The notes under the pieces were generated by a model. The model saw only the letters and a program-made list of their open reading frames with translations. It was not told the origin of the DNA and searched no databases. This document shows, piece by piece, positions 11,260 to 24,700 of a DNA stretch of 39,429 bases; positions within the stretch are counted from its first letter, which is position 1, and every line of letters starts with the position of its first letter. The translations under genes and the position numbers were made by a program. The stretch is from Rhizophagus sp. LPA8_4_AMF (lineage: Eukaryota; Glomeromycota; Glomeromycetes; Glomerales; Glomeraceae): positions 1 through 39,429 of the forward strand of contig JADRCO010000277.1 in assembly GCA_021464525.1 (NCBI GenBank), written 5' to 3'.

Positions 11260-11896
11260 ATTATTGGAGAGGCTGGGTTTGTAATAAATTTTTATTAAAT
11301 TATTTGATCGTTAATTTTGCAAGCATTACTCAAATATTTTAATCCTTATTTATCATATGTATTTATGACAGCACGTCTAAATCTTTAGCTATTCGTCTTA
11401 TAATTTCAAATTTGCGTGGATCTGATTCTAATGATGAGTATTTTAAATCTTTACCGCAGGTAAGTTAAAATGTTAAAAATACACATTTATTCTTTGTAAA
11501 TTATCTTTAAATTAATGTCTTTATAAAATAGATTTATCTAATTCCTCTTCAAGGATCCCCGCTTTTGACTTCTGATAGTATAATGAAAGTGTTTGATAAA
11601 GCTAATAGATATCAGGTAACCTCTACTAAGCAATTTCCTATTATTAGCGCAGTTTTACTTGAAAATGGTAAGTATCATATCCAATAGTCATTTATTTATT
11701 TAGACGAAATTATTTCAATCAATGATTTATATTATATAGTCGAATTGGCTGAAGCGAATTCCATCAATCCTTTAAAAGTACTTCACTCTTTGCTTGAACC
11801 AAATTTTCCGGCCATTGGGCCAACTGTTTCAATTATAGGAATATCTAATCGTTGCCTCGATGTTAGTAAAAGTAGTCGTGCGTTACTTGTTCAGAG
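11260..11896 (+). other. AAA4-like ATPase module with altered Walker B, copy 1
   Basis: Joining exon 5 to exon 6 (11276/11372) gives P-loop GEAGTSKSLA. Joining exons 7 and 8 (11667/11740) gives AVLLENVELAE where the family has a Leu-Asp-Glu Walker B. The catalytic Glu is replaced by Asn and the Asp by Glu. ISNRCLDVSKS follows as the sensor segment. ATP binding is possible; hydrolysis is doubtful. Confidence 0.65.
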
Positions 11897-14521
11897 GTAT
11901 TTTTTTTCATTAAAATAATAAATAAGTTGTTGGGATACAATTTACTTATAATTTCTATATTATCCTTATAGGCCAATATTTGATTTAGATGATTTGGTTA
12001 ATAGTGTATTAAATACTAAAATTATTTGGCCTGGAGAAAAAAGTGCTATAGAATGTTTAGCTAAAGCATATTTAGATTATGTAAAATGTGGCCAAGCTTC
12101 GCTTAATTTCCACGGTCTTCGTGACTATTATGCATTGGTCAAACAGATTTCATTAAATGAAATGACTCCAGAGAATATTCAAATAGCATTAGTTCGTAAT
12201 TTCGGAGGAACAAAAAGTAATATCAAATTATGCGAGAAGTATTTTGGAGATTTTATTAGAATGCTTAATAGTAAATATCCATGGGTTTATAAGAAAATTC
12301 CAACCGAGCAATCAGTTAATTCAAATTTAAATTGTCACGATGGGCGTCATTTAATGATTATTGGTGAAAGTGATTCAATTGTAAATTTATTAACTTATCA
12401 ATTAAGAAATTTGGAATCAGTTTCAATTTTTGGATCACAATTTCCAGACGATCAGAGTGATTATTCTTATAGTGTTATGAGAAAAATCATGGTAATTTAT
12501 TTTGGTTTCAAAATAGATTAGATTTTATTTGGTTTAAAAATTACATATATAATATTATTTTGCTACTTTAGATGTATGTCGAAGCAGGCAGACTATTAAT
12601 TCTAACGGATCTGGAAATAATTTACGGTAACTTTATGTAGTAATTGTTAATGTAAAATTATGAGATCTTAAAGAAATTTTTTATTTGTATTTTTAGGGAA
12701 TCTTTACAATTTATGGGATCAAAATGATAATGCAACTGGAAGCTTCGGATATGTTACGAGGATCGCATTGGGAGCATATACTATTCCTATGCTGTAAGTA
12801 CTAAGTAGTTAATAAAATTTGATAGATATTTTTTTTTGAATTAGAATTAAAAATTATTTCATATTTTGTAGTTACGTTTCGCCAAGTTTCAAATGCATTA
12901 TTGTCATGAATGAGAATAATTTGGCTTCAGCTGATCCTTCACTTCTTAATCGGTTTGAAAAACAAAGAATGTCGGTAAATGATATACTTAACGATAGACA
13001 AAAATTACTTGTGGATTATTTGAACAACTGGGTAAAACAAATGTTAACAACTTCGGTTAGAGTTAATTCAGCAACTCAGTTATGTAATATTTTTGTCCAA
13101 AAGGATTTATTCGTTGGATTTAGCGAGAATGAAACATTACAAAGTTTGGTTGTAAATGTTATAATGAATAATCCTGAAGCAAACGATGATACGATTTTGG
13201 AAAAATGCAAGGAATGCTTAATTACAATAGCCTCTCCAGATGGAATTATAGGGTCTGAACTATCATCCTTGAAGCGAGATGAGATTGATCGGTGGAAGCA
13301 TGTTTATTTTTATCGACAACACCATGATAGACTTTATGATTATTTTAATGCCTTGCTTAATCAAGAAAAGTCATTGGTGGATCCAAAAGGACAATTAATA
13401 ATTATTTGCACATTCTCTAAAATTAATACAGATATTAATTCTTGCCTAAAAGATTTTTTAAGATATCAATTGTATAATTTGTCCATGTTTAGAACTGAAG
13501 CTCAGTTTTCAGATTTGGTAAAAAAATTCTTTTTCGAGTCAACAGATCAAATTTTATTTCTCCAATGTGATGTTAAAATTATTGATACAAAATATATCAA
13601 ATTAGTAAAATACATTATTGAACAGTTTCGAAATGAATTTTTTACTAAACAAGACACAAACATGCCTATGAAGCATATATGTGTAATATTATATATTCAA
13701 CGAGGATATGAATCAGTAACATCAAATTTTATTTGTGACTGGAAGCAAATTACTATTGAATCTTTAGAACCACCAGAGGTACCATTAATAGATCTACTGG
13801 ATAAATCATTATATGATATAATTAATTCAATACTATTTGAAAAAATAACAAATTCGACAATGCCATTTGAAAAACTTTTGCGTGATGAATTATTATGGTG
13901 CTTATCATGCATAGAATATCAACAATCTGACGAATATTATAAAGATTATATCAGGTATGATTTTTACCAAGTAGAATTATTTTTCGATTCGAAATTTGAT
14001 TAATTTTTTTTCTTTTTTTTGTAGTACATTGAACAAACAAATTATAAATGATTCATACTTTATAGAATGCATAAAAACTAAAGCCTTTGAATGGATATCA
14101 GAGAATTGTAGAAGTTGGCAATGTGAAGTAGCTTTAAACAAAGAGAATTTATCAAAATACGATTGCTTTTCAATGGCTTTACAGAATTCTGTAAGAATGA
14201 TTATTAAGCAAACAATTGCAAAGATTTTATATTCACTTGAAAAATTATCAGCAACGTCTACATTTTTCAATAATGAGAATAAGAAAGAATTTGATGAGGA
14301 AAAGGAATTATCTGATTTATGGAAACGATTCTTTATGGATAATACAGTTATTAATATTGATAATTTATGTGAACCAAAACCATCTATATATAAAATACCG
14401 TATTTAATTAATGATCTTGAATTTCCTTTTTCATATTATTATATGAATCTAATTAATTATTATGAAAAGTATTATTATGAAGAATTAGGTATATTAAAGC
14501 AAGATTCGGAAAACATTAATA

Positions 14522-14537
14522 ATGAATTGTTATGAAG
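14522..14537 (+). other. Frame break in exon 13 of copy 1
   Basis: Copy 1 has AATGAATTGTTATGAAG where copy 2 has AATGAATCGTACGAAG, one base more. The frame ending NINNELL meets TGA at 14533-14535, and the homologous YEDHIEDFKNNLISIHP continues in the other frame. It is not a homopolymer run. Confidence 0.6.
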
Positions 14538-14699
14538 ATCATATTGAAGATTTTAAAAATAATTTGATTTCTATACATCCAAATTTTGAATATTTACAAA
14601 AATATTCAGAATTTTATTATAATGATTTTATTAGAATTATTTTATCAATTTATTCTATAAAATTGACCAGTAAAGAAAATTTAGATTTTATTTTAAGAA

Positions 14700-17305
14700 A
14701 TTTAATTGGAGTAACTGAAGATAAAATTATTGATCCATTTATTCTTCATATTTATTGGTGGAAATATTCAAATGAAATTTTAATTCAATTAAAATTAGTT
14801 GAAACATTTCCAAATATTATTATAAAAGCTCAAAATGACTTCATTATTCACGGAAAACTTGGTCAATATCTCTTTAGAGAATCAATTAATTCGACTTTAC
14901 AAAATATATGTGATGATAAACTAGTATGGAAACAAGATATGGATTATATTTTATCCATTTTACCCGTAATTAAAGTGATTGATAGTGATTCAGAAAAATT
15001 TTCAAATTTAAATTTATTGCTTATATGCGATGATTTATTCAAAATAAATTCAATTCCATCAGAAAAAATCAAAGAAATTATTTATTTAGGAAAATCCGGC
15101 AAAAAACAAGAATTTATTATGACTGAAATTATCAATTTAGTTTTTAGTAATCTAAATGACAATAATATAAATCCAATTATATCGTTTATTACAAGAAGCC
15201 TTAAATTTATCCCTTTAGAATCTGATGCTCGTTTAATTCTTTACCAAAATATATTTTCACGAAGTTCGTTCAAATTAATGAGTAATATAATTAAGAAAAT
15301 ATTTACTACCGAAATTCAGCAAAATAAACAAATATTTTTTGCATTGATTAAGAATTCTGAAGAAGCTTTGCAACTTTCAATTAGATTAAATACTATTAAT
15401 GATAATTTCAAAAATATTGACTCTCATATAGTGGAACTTTGCAGTGAAATAATTCAAAATATTTTTAATGAATTTGAATTAGATGAATTATTACTTTATT
15501 TCAAAGATTCAATTGAAGTGATTATAACGCAAAAAGATTTATCTTTACAGCAAATAACTTCAATTGCATTTCTGAAAGAATTTATTAACAAATTTTGGAA
15601 TAACTATTTTCAAAAAAATAATTCTTTATCCAAGTCATTGATTCAAAAAATTAACGAAGCTTTAAAAAATATTCATCCATCTATTAAAATTATACAATCT
15701 TATTTTGTATTAAATTTATATCAACAAAATTCATTTGATATGAACCAGCTTGAAATATTAAAGGAAGAATTTATATGGCTTGAAAATTTTACGAATGTAG
15801 AAACAAAAAATCTTCCTAAACTTTGGAAACCAATTAGAAAAGTAAATTTTAATGACCTTTATATCTTTTGTAATAATTTAACATTAGACAAATATCCTTT
15901 TCTTTCAGTATTTTTGAAACATTATGAGAAATTAAAGCTTATTAAGTATCTACATCCAATTATTAAATTTGTGAAAATTTTGAACTTCAAACTTGAACAT
16001 CACTTAACTAGAAAAGAGACACAAAATATGTCATTTCATGAATTTATTAAAAAGGAATCTGCAGATGATGATGAATATGCTAGTAATTTAAAATTCTTAT
16101 TTGAAAATTTTGCTTTTAGCTGGAATTCTATTATTAATTATATTATTCAATATCAATGTAAAGAATTACCTTATGATAAACCAATTATGAATCTTGAACT
16201 TCCAGTAATTTTCGGATTAATTGATCAAAAAGATACTGGAATTTATATATGTGCTATTATAGATTTTTTAATTAAATTACACAATGAATTTTTGGATAAT
16301 ATTAAGGCTATTTCTGCTAATAAATGTGAAAATCTTAAATTCTTAGAAGTTTTATCTTGGAATAATTTAATTTCTAAAATATATTGCACTAAATCAAAGA
16401 AGGTAATACAGGCACAAGACAATAATTTTATTAATTATAAATGGGATGATAAAATTTTTAAATATAGTCAAAGAAATATGAAAGTAAAAGATAATATAAA
16501 TTATATTTTTGATTTACAGAAGATTGAAATGAATTTAGCTAAAAAATTGGTTTTTAACAAAGTTTATTTTGAAATAGAAGATAATCAATTTTATATAAAA
16601 GATTTTTCATTCAAATATGAATTATTTCATAATTCTCCAAGAATTCTTTCTGATATTAAAAAGATATTACCACAAGAACCTATTCCAGCAGACAAAATGT
16701 TAATGACTTTAGCAATGTTTCAGCCTTCAAATTCTTTATTAATTTTAAATAATTCATTAAATTCAATTGACTTACCTGAACTACTATTTCATTTTGAAAT
16801 AATTCTTTGTTTTATTAAAGAATTATCAATTAAAAATAATAATATACTTATTTTAAATTTTATTAATCAGTGGTTAAAATTAGAAAGCTATAATATTACA
16901 TTTATAGAAGGATTTTCTTTAAAACATATTGTAGGGTTTTATGAGTTGATTGAAGAACAGGTTGCTAATTCAACAATTCATAGTATTGATGATAAATTTA
17001 AAATTCCATTAACACAACAAATGAAGGATTCAATTAATAATATCATGAATTATAAGGATACAGAAAATCAAAATCAGCAACTTATTTCTGCTAAAGCATT
17101 TGCATTTGCTTTAAAAAGATTCATTTATAGATTTTTGTTAATTGATTCTAATATTGAAAATTTGAATTTAAATACATACTTTTTGGATTTTACATTAAAT
17201 TTATGGAATGATGTTGAAGAAAAATTAGTTGAAAAATTATTTCCTACTTATTTACTAGTATCACATGCTTATAATTGTTATAATTTTATTGTTGATGAAA
17301 TTGAG
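14700..17305 (+). other. Reduced E3 module and C-terminal domain, copy 1
   Basis: Exon 13 carries E3-flanking helices and then the RNF213 C-terminal domain: KYPFLSVFLKHYEKLKLIKYL, FAFSWNSIINYI, then ICAIIDFLIKLHNEFLDNI, then FSLKHIVGFYELIEEQ near the end. The few cysteines are scattered and never form a C-x2-C or C-x-H-x2-C cluster, so no RING or RZ finger is present. The RING would be expected near 15030-15080. Confidence 0.6.
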
Positions 17306-17478
17306 GTATTATATTTTATATTTTTATTTACTTTTATTTAAATGAGATTATTAATTTATTAATATATAATAATTTATAATAATAGAAAACAATAAATGAA
17401 AGGCAAAATAATACATCTGCATCAACTTTTAGAAAAACTTCAACAAGAACTAAAAAGTTTAAAAAATTTACAGGTTAA

Positions 17479-17889
17479 AAAAAATTTGGTTTAGTATTTT
17501 AAATACAGTAGTTTGTTAAACATAAATTACTGTAGTTATTTTAGTGATATAGTATTTTACTAGTATTCAAGTATTATATGAAAAGGTAAAGATATAGTAA
17601 ATTTGATTAAGATATTTATGATATTTATATAAAATTTTCCATTTATAAATAATATTACTTGAATATTTTATCTTTAAATTTGCTGAAATTATTGTAATTT
17701 TAGTTCTAAAGTTAAATAGTAAATTTTCTTAGCTGTACTTTTCCTCTTATATATATATAGCTCAAAATTTTTTATATTATTTATATTTTTTTGTTTCATA
17801 TTAAATTCATTTTACTATTAAGTGAATTGTTTATTATATTATAATAAATATTTATATTTAAATACTAATAAAGAAGAAATTTAAGTGGA
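17479..17889. other. 3' spacer of copy 1, no gene seen
   Basis: Extremely A+T-rich, with no open frame and no obvious repeat. AATAAA occurs at 17843 and 17867, but in this composition that is weak evidence for a polyadenylation signal. Confidence 0.4.
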
Positions 17890-18271
17890 CAGTCTACTCC
17901 CTAGTGAGTGGTTGGCCAATCAGGCCTTCGTTATAAAAACATTCGTTAACATGATATGAAAATCTGGTATAACTCAGTAAAATTTTGTATGTTGCAGTAA
18001 ATGTATAATACTTATATTACGGATAACGCATGTCACACAAAATATCTTCGTTATGAACGTTATTAACAAAAATTCGTTATAATAAGAGTCATTTTATATA
18101 CATTTTATATACACTGGTTATAGACTTACTTCGTTAAACGTTATACAGAATTTTACTAGTAATCTTCGGTATAACAAGATTTTTTTTATTTGAAAAAATT
18201 GGTACAACACCGAAGGTTCGCTATATTTAGAAATTCGTTAAATCAAAATTCGTTGTAAAGCGAGTGGGCTG
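17890..18271. mobile_element. MITE-like element with CAGTCTACTC ends
   Basis: CAGTCTACTCC at 17890-17900 is mirrored by CGAGTGGGCTG at 18261-18271, with TA following the right end. The interior repeats TTCGTTA-type words many times. CAG-type ends next to TA and an interior of this kind fit a non-autonomous relative of Tc1/mariner or pogo elements. The left TA is not preserved. Confidence 0.45.
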
Positions 18272-18293
18272 TATTATTAATTCCATTATATAT

Positions 18294-18753
18294 TTAATTA
18301 CTATAACTACAATGCAGGTGTGACTACGAGTACGTGATATCATGTACTTCCACGTAATTATAGATATCACGTAATCATAGACTTATGTAATCACAATACT
18401 GCGTTATACATACAGTAAATCTTAATTATGAAATCCTTTTTATTGACGAACTTACTATTTGAGTTTTTTCTAATTTTTATTAGATTGCTGCTATATCTTC
18501 TTTTTTTAGGTAATTTGAAACCATTTTTACAAAATTATTATTCTCTTTCAATTTTTATTAGACTATTAAATTGAAAATTTATTTTAGTGATGATTACATG
18601 AGTACAGCGAGCACAGCGAGCACAAATTTTATATCACGTAGTCGTCATGCAGTTATGGCGCAGTCACATGATTACGTAACTACGTATGTGAAGGGTAATG
18701 TAGTTACATGTACTCGTAGTCAAGGGCACATTGTAGTTGTAGTAAATAGTTAA
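18294..18753. mobile_element. MITE-like element with long imperfect inverted ends
   Basis: Left end TTAATTACTATAACTACAAT then GCAGGTGTGACTACGAGTAC (from 18294) is matched in inverted orientation by ACTCGTAGTCAAGGGCACAT then TGTAGTTGTAGTAAATAG (to about 18753). The match continues more loosely for about 100 bases inward through TACGTAATCA-type words. An open frame at 18571-18753 lies wholly inside and is an artefact of the element. Confidence 0.55.
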
Positions 18754-18757
18754 TTAC

Positions 18758-19310
18758 CGTATTTTTAGATGGATTTGTCTTTTTACTATACAAGCTATAG
18801 TTATCGTAATTATCCGGTATCGAAAATATCACGCGTTTTAAGATAAATTTTTGATTTCTATTAAAAGTCAGGCTAGTCACTTTATATTAAAAGAAATAAT
18901 AACTTCTGTAATATCTTAAAAATTATCATCATCTTCTTCCTCAGCTTACCTTTTTTATGTGAGTTTAATTTTTGAGCTTATAAAAGATTGCAATAAAATG
19001 CCTTTTTTGCGATTAATTTATAATACATTTTAATTTATTTAGATGGATAGATCAAGTAATATTGGGTGACCTGTTTGGGTTGACTTTGTTATAATTATTT
19101 TTTTATTTTTCTTTTAGAAATTATTTGTTTTTTTTCTTTTACTCATAAATCATAGTGCAGATTAAATGTCGATGCAAATTGAATTTATATATCAATAAAT
19201 GGAATAGCATTGAAAAATCTTCATATACTAAAATGAGGTGAAACATTTCGTTTATGAGCAACATACATCCATGAAATGTTGACGGTTTAACTTCTATTTG
19301 CGCGTGTAGA
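18758..19310. other. Spacer, no gene seen
   Basis: A+T-rich sequence with frequent stops on both strands. I see no protein-like stretch, structured RNA or strong repeat. Confidence 0.4.
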
Positions 19311-19429
19311 TCCTATAGGACTATAATAACGATAGGCGGTTGTCTTTGAGCGGTCTTACATAATTTGTACTGTGTATGAGTCCTACTGGCTATAAAATAA
19401 AAATAAAAATAAAAAGAGCATAAGATCCC

Positions 19430-19620
19430 AATCATTTGTTTTTTTGAACGAATTTCAGCTTGATCAATTCTTTTATTCAAGACACGATATACAGAGGAGT
19501 CTGTATTTGCAGCACAATCCATTTCAGGCATTTTCAGCATCTTCTTCTTTTTCGCCAGTTCGAGTCTGAACCTTTACTAGCCAACTGATTCATAAATTCT
19601 TTCACTATTAATGATGATTC
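19430..19620 (-). pseudogene. Small decayed coding fragment
   Basis: On the minus strand, VKEFMNQLASKGSDSNWRK, read from about 19610 down, shifts frame into MLKMPEMDCAANTDSSVYRV followed by LNKRIDQAEIRSKKQ. It then runs into simple TTTTTA-type sequence at about 19390-19420. The composition is protein-like with a frame break in the middle. I do not recognise the family; a repeated-gene or transposon remnant is most likely. Confidence 0.3.
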
Positions 19621-20173
19621 CTCCAAGGTATTTATATTTCGTTAGTTTGAAACAGTGATCTATAATAAAAATTCCTACGTTTCTTTACAAGAAGGAAATG
19701 GACCGTTGCATATACTGTATATACTATATAATATGGGTCAGCTTCTTGTTTTAGACATGATTTAGGTCTTCTGTTTAAATTGATTAATAATGTGCAATAC
19801 AAGTTTAGCAAGGGATTCCGTCTGTAGTTGCATAAACGGTACCTTTTTTATTGGCGTAGTGGGACATAACGTTTAGTATGAATGACGACATATCGATTTT
19901 CACTTAATCATAATTTAATAAAATGTTAATTTATGAAAAATTGAGAACTTTCTGGGAAGATTATACTTCCGTTGCAGGAAAAATGACTTCTGATAGTACT
20001 TCGATTCGTATCTGGTTCAATTCAGATTTTTTTTTCAGATATCCAGATTCTGCGGTTTTCATCCAATCCAGTTTGTAAATTAGGCGAAAAATAACCGAAA
20101 TTCGGTGTTTTCTCATGTAAAACGCCATTTCTAAGACTTTAAATTTGACTTTAAAGAAATGGTAAAGTAGTAT
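19621..20173. other. Spacer, no gene seen
   Basis: No credible open frame or repeat structure is visible here. Confidence 0.35.
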
Positions 20174-20396
20174 GTTGAGACAATGTTAGGCTGTTTCAAC
20201 TTAATTGTTTGCAGATTTTTTTAAAAAGTTTAAAGGGAAGTTCAATTTAAATAAAAATAAAATTGGGATATTATCACTTAATAGTGTTTTTATTGTGAAT
20301 GATTTTTATTCAATAAGGCAACTCATCCTCCTCTAAAAGAGTTCATCATTGGCGTTAAACAAACAGTTTAATAGGTTGAAACAGTTGTAACAACTT
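20174..20396. mobile_element. Small inverted-repeat element (MITE-like)
   Basis: Left arm GTTGAGACAATGTTAGGCTG then TTTCAACTTAATTGTTTG (20174-20211) pairs with right arm CAAACAGTTTAATAGGTTGA then AACAGTTGTAACAACTT (about 20359-20396) with several mismatches. The interior is non-coding. Confidence 0.4.
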
Positions 20397-21753
20397 TTAA
20401 AATAATACGTCAATATTGCAGTTATTTATTTAATTATTTTAATATTTTTGCAGATTTTAATGATTATTTTGGTAAAATGTTGATAATAAATAATTTGGCA
20501 TGCTATACGAAGATTTTTCATTCATGATGTGTGGCGCAGCAATTTTGATTTTAACGGCGAATCGAAATTTTTTTTAGTTGATATGTTTGTTTATAATTGT
20601 ACAATTGCAAAAAGACGTTTTCAAATTTTCAAAAAATTGAAATTGATAATTCGGACAAATTTCATGAAATTAAAATTTTATTTAACTCGTTAGACACATA
20701 ATTTATAATATATCCGAGTCAAATACTCAGATCAAGTCGGATATTTAAAGCAGTGAGAAGTAATGAAACGATTTTTTTTTCTATTTTTTTATTTCTTATT
20801 TATTTATTTTGTTTATATAATATTGTTGTATTAACTTACAATCTTGCCATCGCTATAAAGATACGGAATATGGAATAAAGCGTCACTGATATAAATTTTA
20901 ACTGGAAATGTGCTCACAGTCGTACAACATGCTTCTATTGCTTCGTGTGGTTATTTGCATTTTTCCTGTTCGGGAGGATAAAAAGTAAGTAAAGAGGCCA
21001 TAAATTTTTTATATAAAGTAATTAAATTAATTAATCTCATTTGACTCCAAAAAGTTCTGGTATGCAGCTCCATTTAAATAAAACAAATTATACAGTACGT
21101 TACGTCAGGCATCATATTTACCGAAACATTAGGAAATGAAATTCCTGTTTCATAGAACAATTACCGAACCAAAAACAAAAATATGTTGCTGTGGTAATGA
21201 CCAAATGATTTCAGGTAGCGCAAGAACTAAAATAAAATTAGTCAAGTCTGTTTCGTAACTAGGGAAACGGAAACCGTTGTAGGTCCGAAGCAAAAAAAAT
21301 TCCATCTTTTTTTACTTCATCAAATGTAGCACAAAATTTCAGTGACGTAACAACGAGTATATTTCAGGGGTTCCAAAAGGAAATAACACGAAGTGTGTGA
21401 TTATTAAAAAAAGGAAATTGTTATCATTTTTGTGGAAGGACGTTTTTCAGGGGATAAACATTTTTTACATTTTCGTCTCCAGAGATAGTCCTCCGCTTTG
21501 CTCCGGACAATTAGTCATGATAATCTATATCGAGTTAGTATTTTCTTTTTGTTTCCAAATTTGTTATTATTTAGTACGACTTTTGTGAGTAACAATAACC
21601 AAATATTTAATTAACGCCTATTCTTTTTTCTTTTTTTTTCATTAATAATAAATTATTGTTTTCAATAATCGATCGTTTAATTTAATTTGCTCTAAATTAA
21701 TTAAAGTAGCAATTTATTTTAAACAAGGTAAAAACTTTCGAATATTAATTGCC
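20397..21753. other. Spacer upstream of copy 2, no gene seen
   Basis: A 1.36-kb stretch with no convincing gene. The open frame at 21397-21588 has no supporting features. It contains a CTCCGCTTTGCTCCGGAC-type word near 21490, which looks like repeat-derived sequence. The promoter of copy 2 should lie in the right part. No clear TATA box is seen, and there is no obvious similarity to the region upstream of copy 1. Confidence 0.35.
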
Positions 21754-24700
21754 ATGAACATGAATGATTGGCTTGCCCCCCATGAAATTAAATTTACTTT
21801 CCATGTTCACTTGCCAGAAGGTGTTGAAAAAATTGGTCAACCCGTAGTTCTTGGCAATAAGAAGGAATTAGGTTCATGGGAAACCCCTGTAAAGCTTCGA
21901 CAACAAAATCTAACATATTGGAAATCTGATCCGATTACTATAACTTCTTTGTGCAAATCACATTTCTTTTCTCATAGTGAACTTATTATTCAATATAAAT
22001 ATGCTATTCACATAGTACCTAAGTCTATGTTTTCTAGAGGAAATGAAAAAATTGTATTCGAAGGATTCGAAGAAAGTTTTCAAGATTGTCGCACGTTGGA
22101 TATTGAAAGAAATAATCAATTTGATATATGGAAGAGTAACCATCAATATAGCTTATACGCTATACGTGATTTTGCTTTTGTAGATTATATTTATAATTCT
22201 ATCAAGGGTAATAACCTAAAAGATAAAGTTATGGAATTTCAACATTTATTATCCCTTCACAATTATTATACGATCCGCGCTTCAGATCTTGACTTCATTT
22301 TCAGTCATATTGATGATAAATTCAAAGAAAAACGGCTTTTCTTGTGTCTTATCTTAGGATATTATATTTCAAGGGAGAAAGGCACGTTTCATGAACTGCC
22401 AGTTAACTTCCAATCTAAATTATTACTTAACGCTCTCGTAGGCTATGATCAAGAAACTTTACTTTCAAATACTAAAGACCTAATGTCTACTGCTATTATT
22501 GCTCTAGTCCGACATAATGCTTTTCAGATGCAATTTGATTGGCCAATTATTTTTACAATTTCGGATGAAATTGATCCTAATTATGCTTTCATTGATCAAT
22601 TAAAAACCTTAAAGTATTCTAACGAAGATTTAGCAAACTTTGTTCAAATAATCGGACCTTATATTGAAGATATTGAACCTCAAGTTTATATCAAAGTCGC
22701 AAAGGTAATTTGATTATCGACTATATAACTAATATAAGTTTTTTTTTTAAAACAAAAAAAATTTTAATTAGTGTTGATTTTTTTTTTAGTGGTTAATTCA
22801 ATTATGTCATAATACGGACTCCCTTTTTAAACTATGGAGTGATATTCTTTTACGCAATAACAAATTGGACAAAACTATTTTTAGGTGTTTTATCGAACAA
22901 GTTCGAAAGAATATCTCTCATGATGATGATGATGCTGTTGATTTAGAATCTCGGTTTATAAAACTTCCGATATACTATCGATATGATTTGTCCGAAGTTT
23001 TTCAGTCCCGTACTTTATTTTTACTTGAAAATTCGAGCAAGGAATGGTCAAACGAAAATATTTCTGCTATTAAAAGACTTCTTCTTAGTCTAAATTGGTG
23101 TGGAGAAGAATTTATTAAAACATTAGAATTAATATCTAAGTCTCACATTTTGGAATTATTAAATATATTTCCAGAACTTTTAGATAATTGGTTTCGTAGT
23201 GATTTTTCGGATAAAGAGAAAAAGTTACCAAACATATGTACAACTTGGATTAAAAATCTTTCGTCCAAACTTTATACAAGAACGGTTAATGGGAGTTCAT
23301 TAAACGACAGCAAATTTATTTTTCTGGTATTTCAACTATTAGAACGTATTCATCCTTTACTTGGTTACAGGATTAATATTTGGCAAAGTTTAACAGATAC
23401 CGCTATAAAAATAGTAAAGGAATGTTCAGAAGTTCATATCTTCGCTGCAACAATATTAATAGTAGCGTTAGATCAAGATGATGTTAAAATATTATTTTCA
23501 AACTTTGTAAAAGAAATATTAAACAAGACCGTTCAACAAGCTAATGATGAGTTATTACACAATGTATTTGTAATTTGCTTTCACAAAGGCGAAATTTTAG
23601 AGGTTCCGAACTCGTAAGTTTAAATAATTTTTTTTCTTTCAAAAGAAGTACTCCTTAATTTAAAAATACGCAACTAATTTATTATAAATTTTTTAGGATG
23701 AGCGAAGATATTTTGTATCATATCATGACAATATTGCAAGATCAAACATCCGCATTTACTTCCTCACAACATCATTTAAATATTTTAAAAGCTAGAAAAT
23801 TTTGGAACGTTATATTATGTGCTGGTGGGAGCGTCGCAAAACTTGATTCACATCCATTTATTAAACGTATTAGAGAGTCTATTAACGAACTTGGCTCATT
23901 ATTCGCTGAAAAAATGATTGATATGCAATTATTGCAAAAACTTTTAGAATATTCTGACAAAAAACTATTTAGACATTTTTGTTCGGCTTCCAATAAGAGT
24001 TTTTTAGGGGATTTAATTGACTTTCGAGATATAACTGTCACTCGAGATGAAATCGCGAAAATCAGAAAGTTTTATGATAATTATCGATTTTGGACTACCA
24101 TACTTCTTACCTTTTATACCGAATTTTGTCCAGTTGCTCAAGTAATGGATGTATATGATTATATTAAAGATTTAAAACAGCACACGACAAATTTAGATAA
24201 AGTAGAAATGAAACAGGCGTTAGCACCAGATTATTTAGCGTTTCATGAGAAAACTTTGGAAAGTGCAAAGTGTTGCTACAAGTTTCGCCAATCTCAAATT
24301 TTTCGAAATATCTTTGAAGCTTGCATTAGGGAAGATGTTGCAGCAACAAAAGTAGAATACATAGCACAAGAATTAATTCCGATTGTTTTCGATAAGTATA
24401 ATGCTCTTTATAAACAACTTGAAGAATGGGGAAAACTTAAATGTTCAGAAGCATATTTACTTTGGAGAAACGTTACGGATGTTAATTCAGAGCTTGATTT
24501 AATGGGAGACTGTGAGATGGAAAAAAGCGAAAGATTACTAAAAACTCTTGCCGATTTTTCAAAATGGATCGAACGACTTGAGAAGCTAGAAAAGGTTGTG
24601 GAAATTTTTGGAGTACAACACAACGATGATGATTTGTTATCTAAATCAATCCGTAATTTAAAAGATGATTCCTTGGAACTTGAAAAAACGAATAATCTTT

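Larger units (their letters stand above)
4736..17478 (+). pseudogene. RNF213-like AAA+ giant protein, copy 1, frame broken three times
   Basis: Homologue of RNF213/mysterin, a giant cytosolic AAA+ protein. Fourteen exons by comparison with copy 2: 4736-5683, 5767-6568, 6648-8284, 8355-10260, 10336-11276, 11372-11459, 11532-11667, 11740-11896, 11972-12491, 12572-12626, 12697-12793, 12872-13954, 14025-17305, 17386-17478. In order they encode a CBM20-like domain, helical stalk, P-loop GQGKTE, AAA3 with intact GEAGCGKTS and WILFDEIN, AAA4 with GEAGTSKSLA and altered LLEN, the LLNRFEKQ segment, remnants of the E3 module, and the C-terminal domain with a Lys-rich last exon. No RING or RZ finger is visible. 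Exons 2, 3 and 13 differ from copy 2 by lengths not divisible by three, and the resulting stops are at 6073, 7069 and 14533. Read naively, the protein ends after about 418 residues. Extra introns could restore the frame, so pseudogene status is likely but not certain. Confidence 0.8.

Noticed and set aside
18571-18753. 60-residue open frame starting MKIYFSDDYMSTAS
   Set aside because: Entirely within a MITE-like element and partly its right inverted end.
21397-21588. 63-residue open frame upstream of copy 2
   Set aside because: No homology recognised, not in frame with the CBM20 exon through any obvious intron, and repeat-like words inside.
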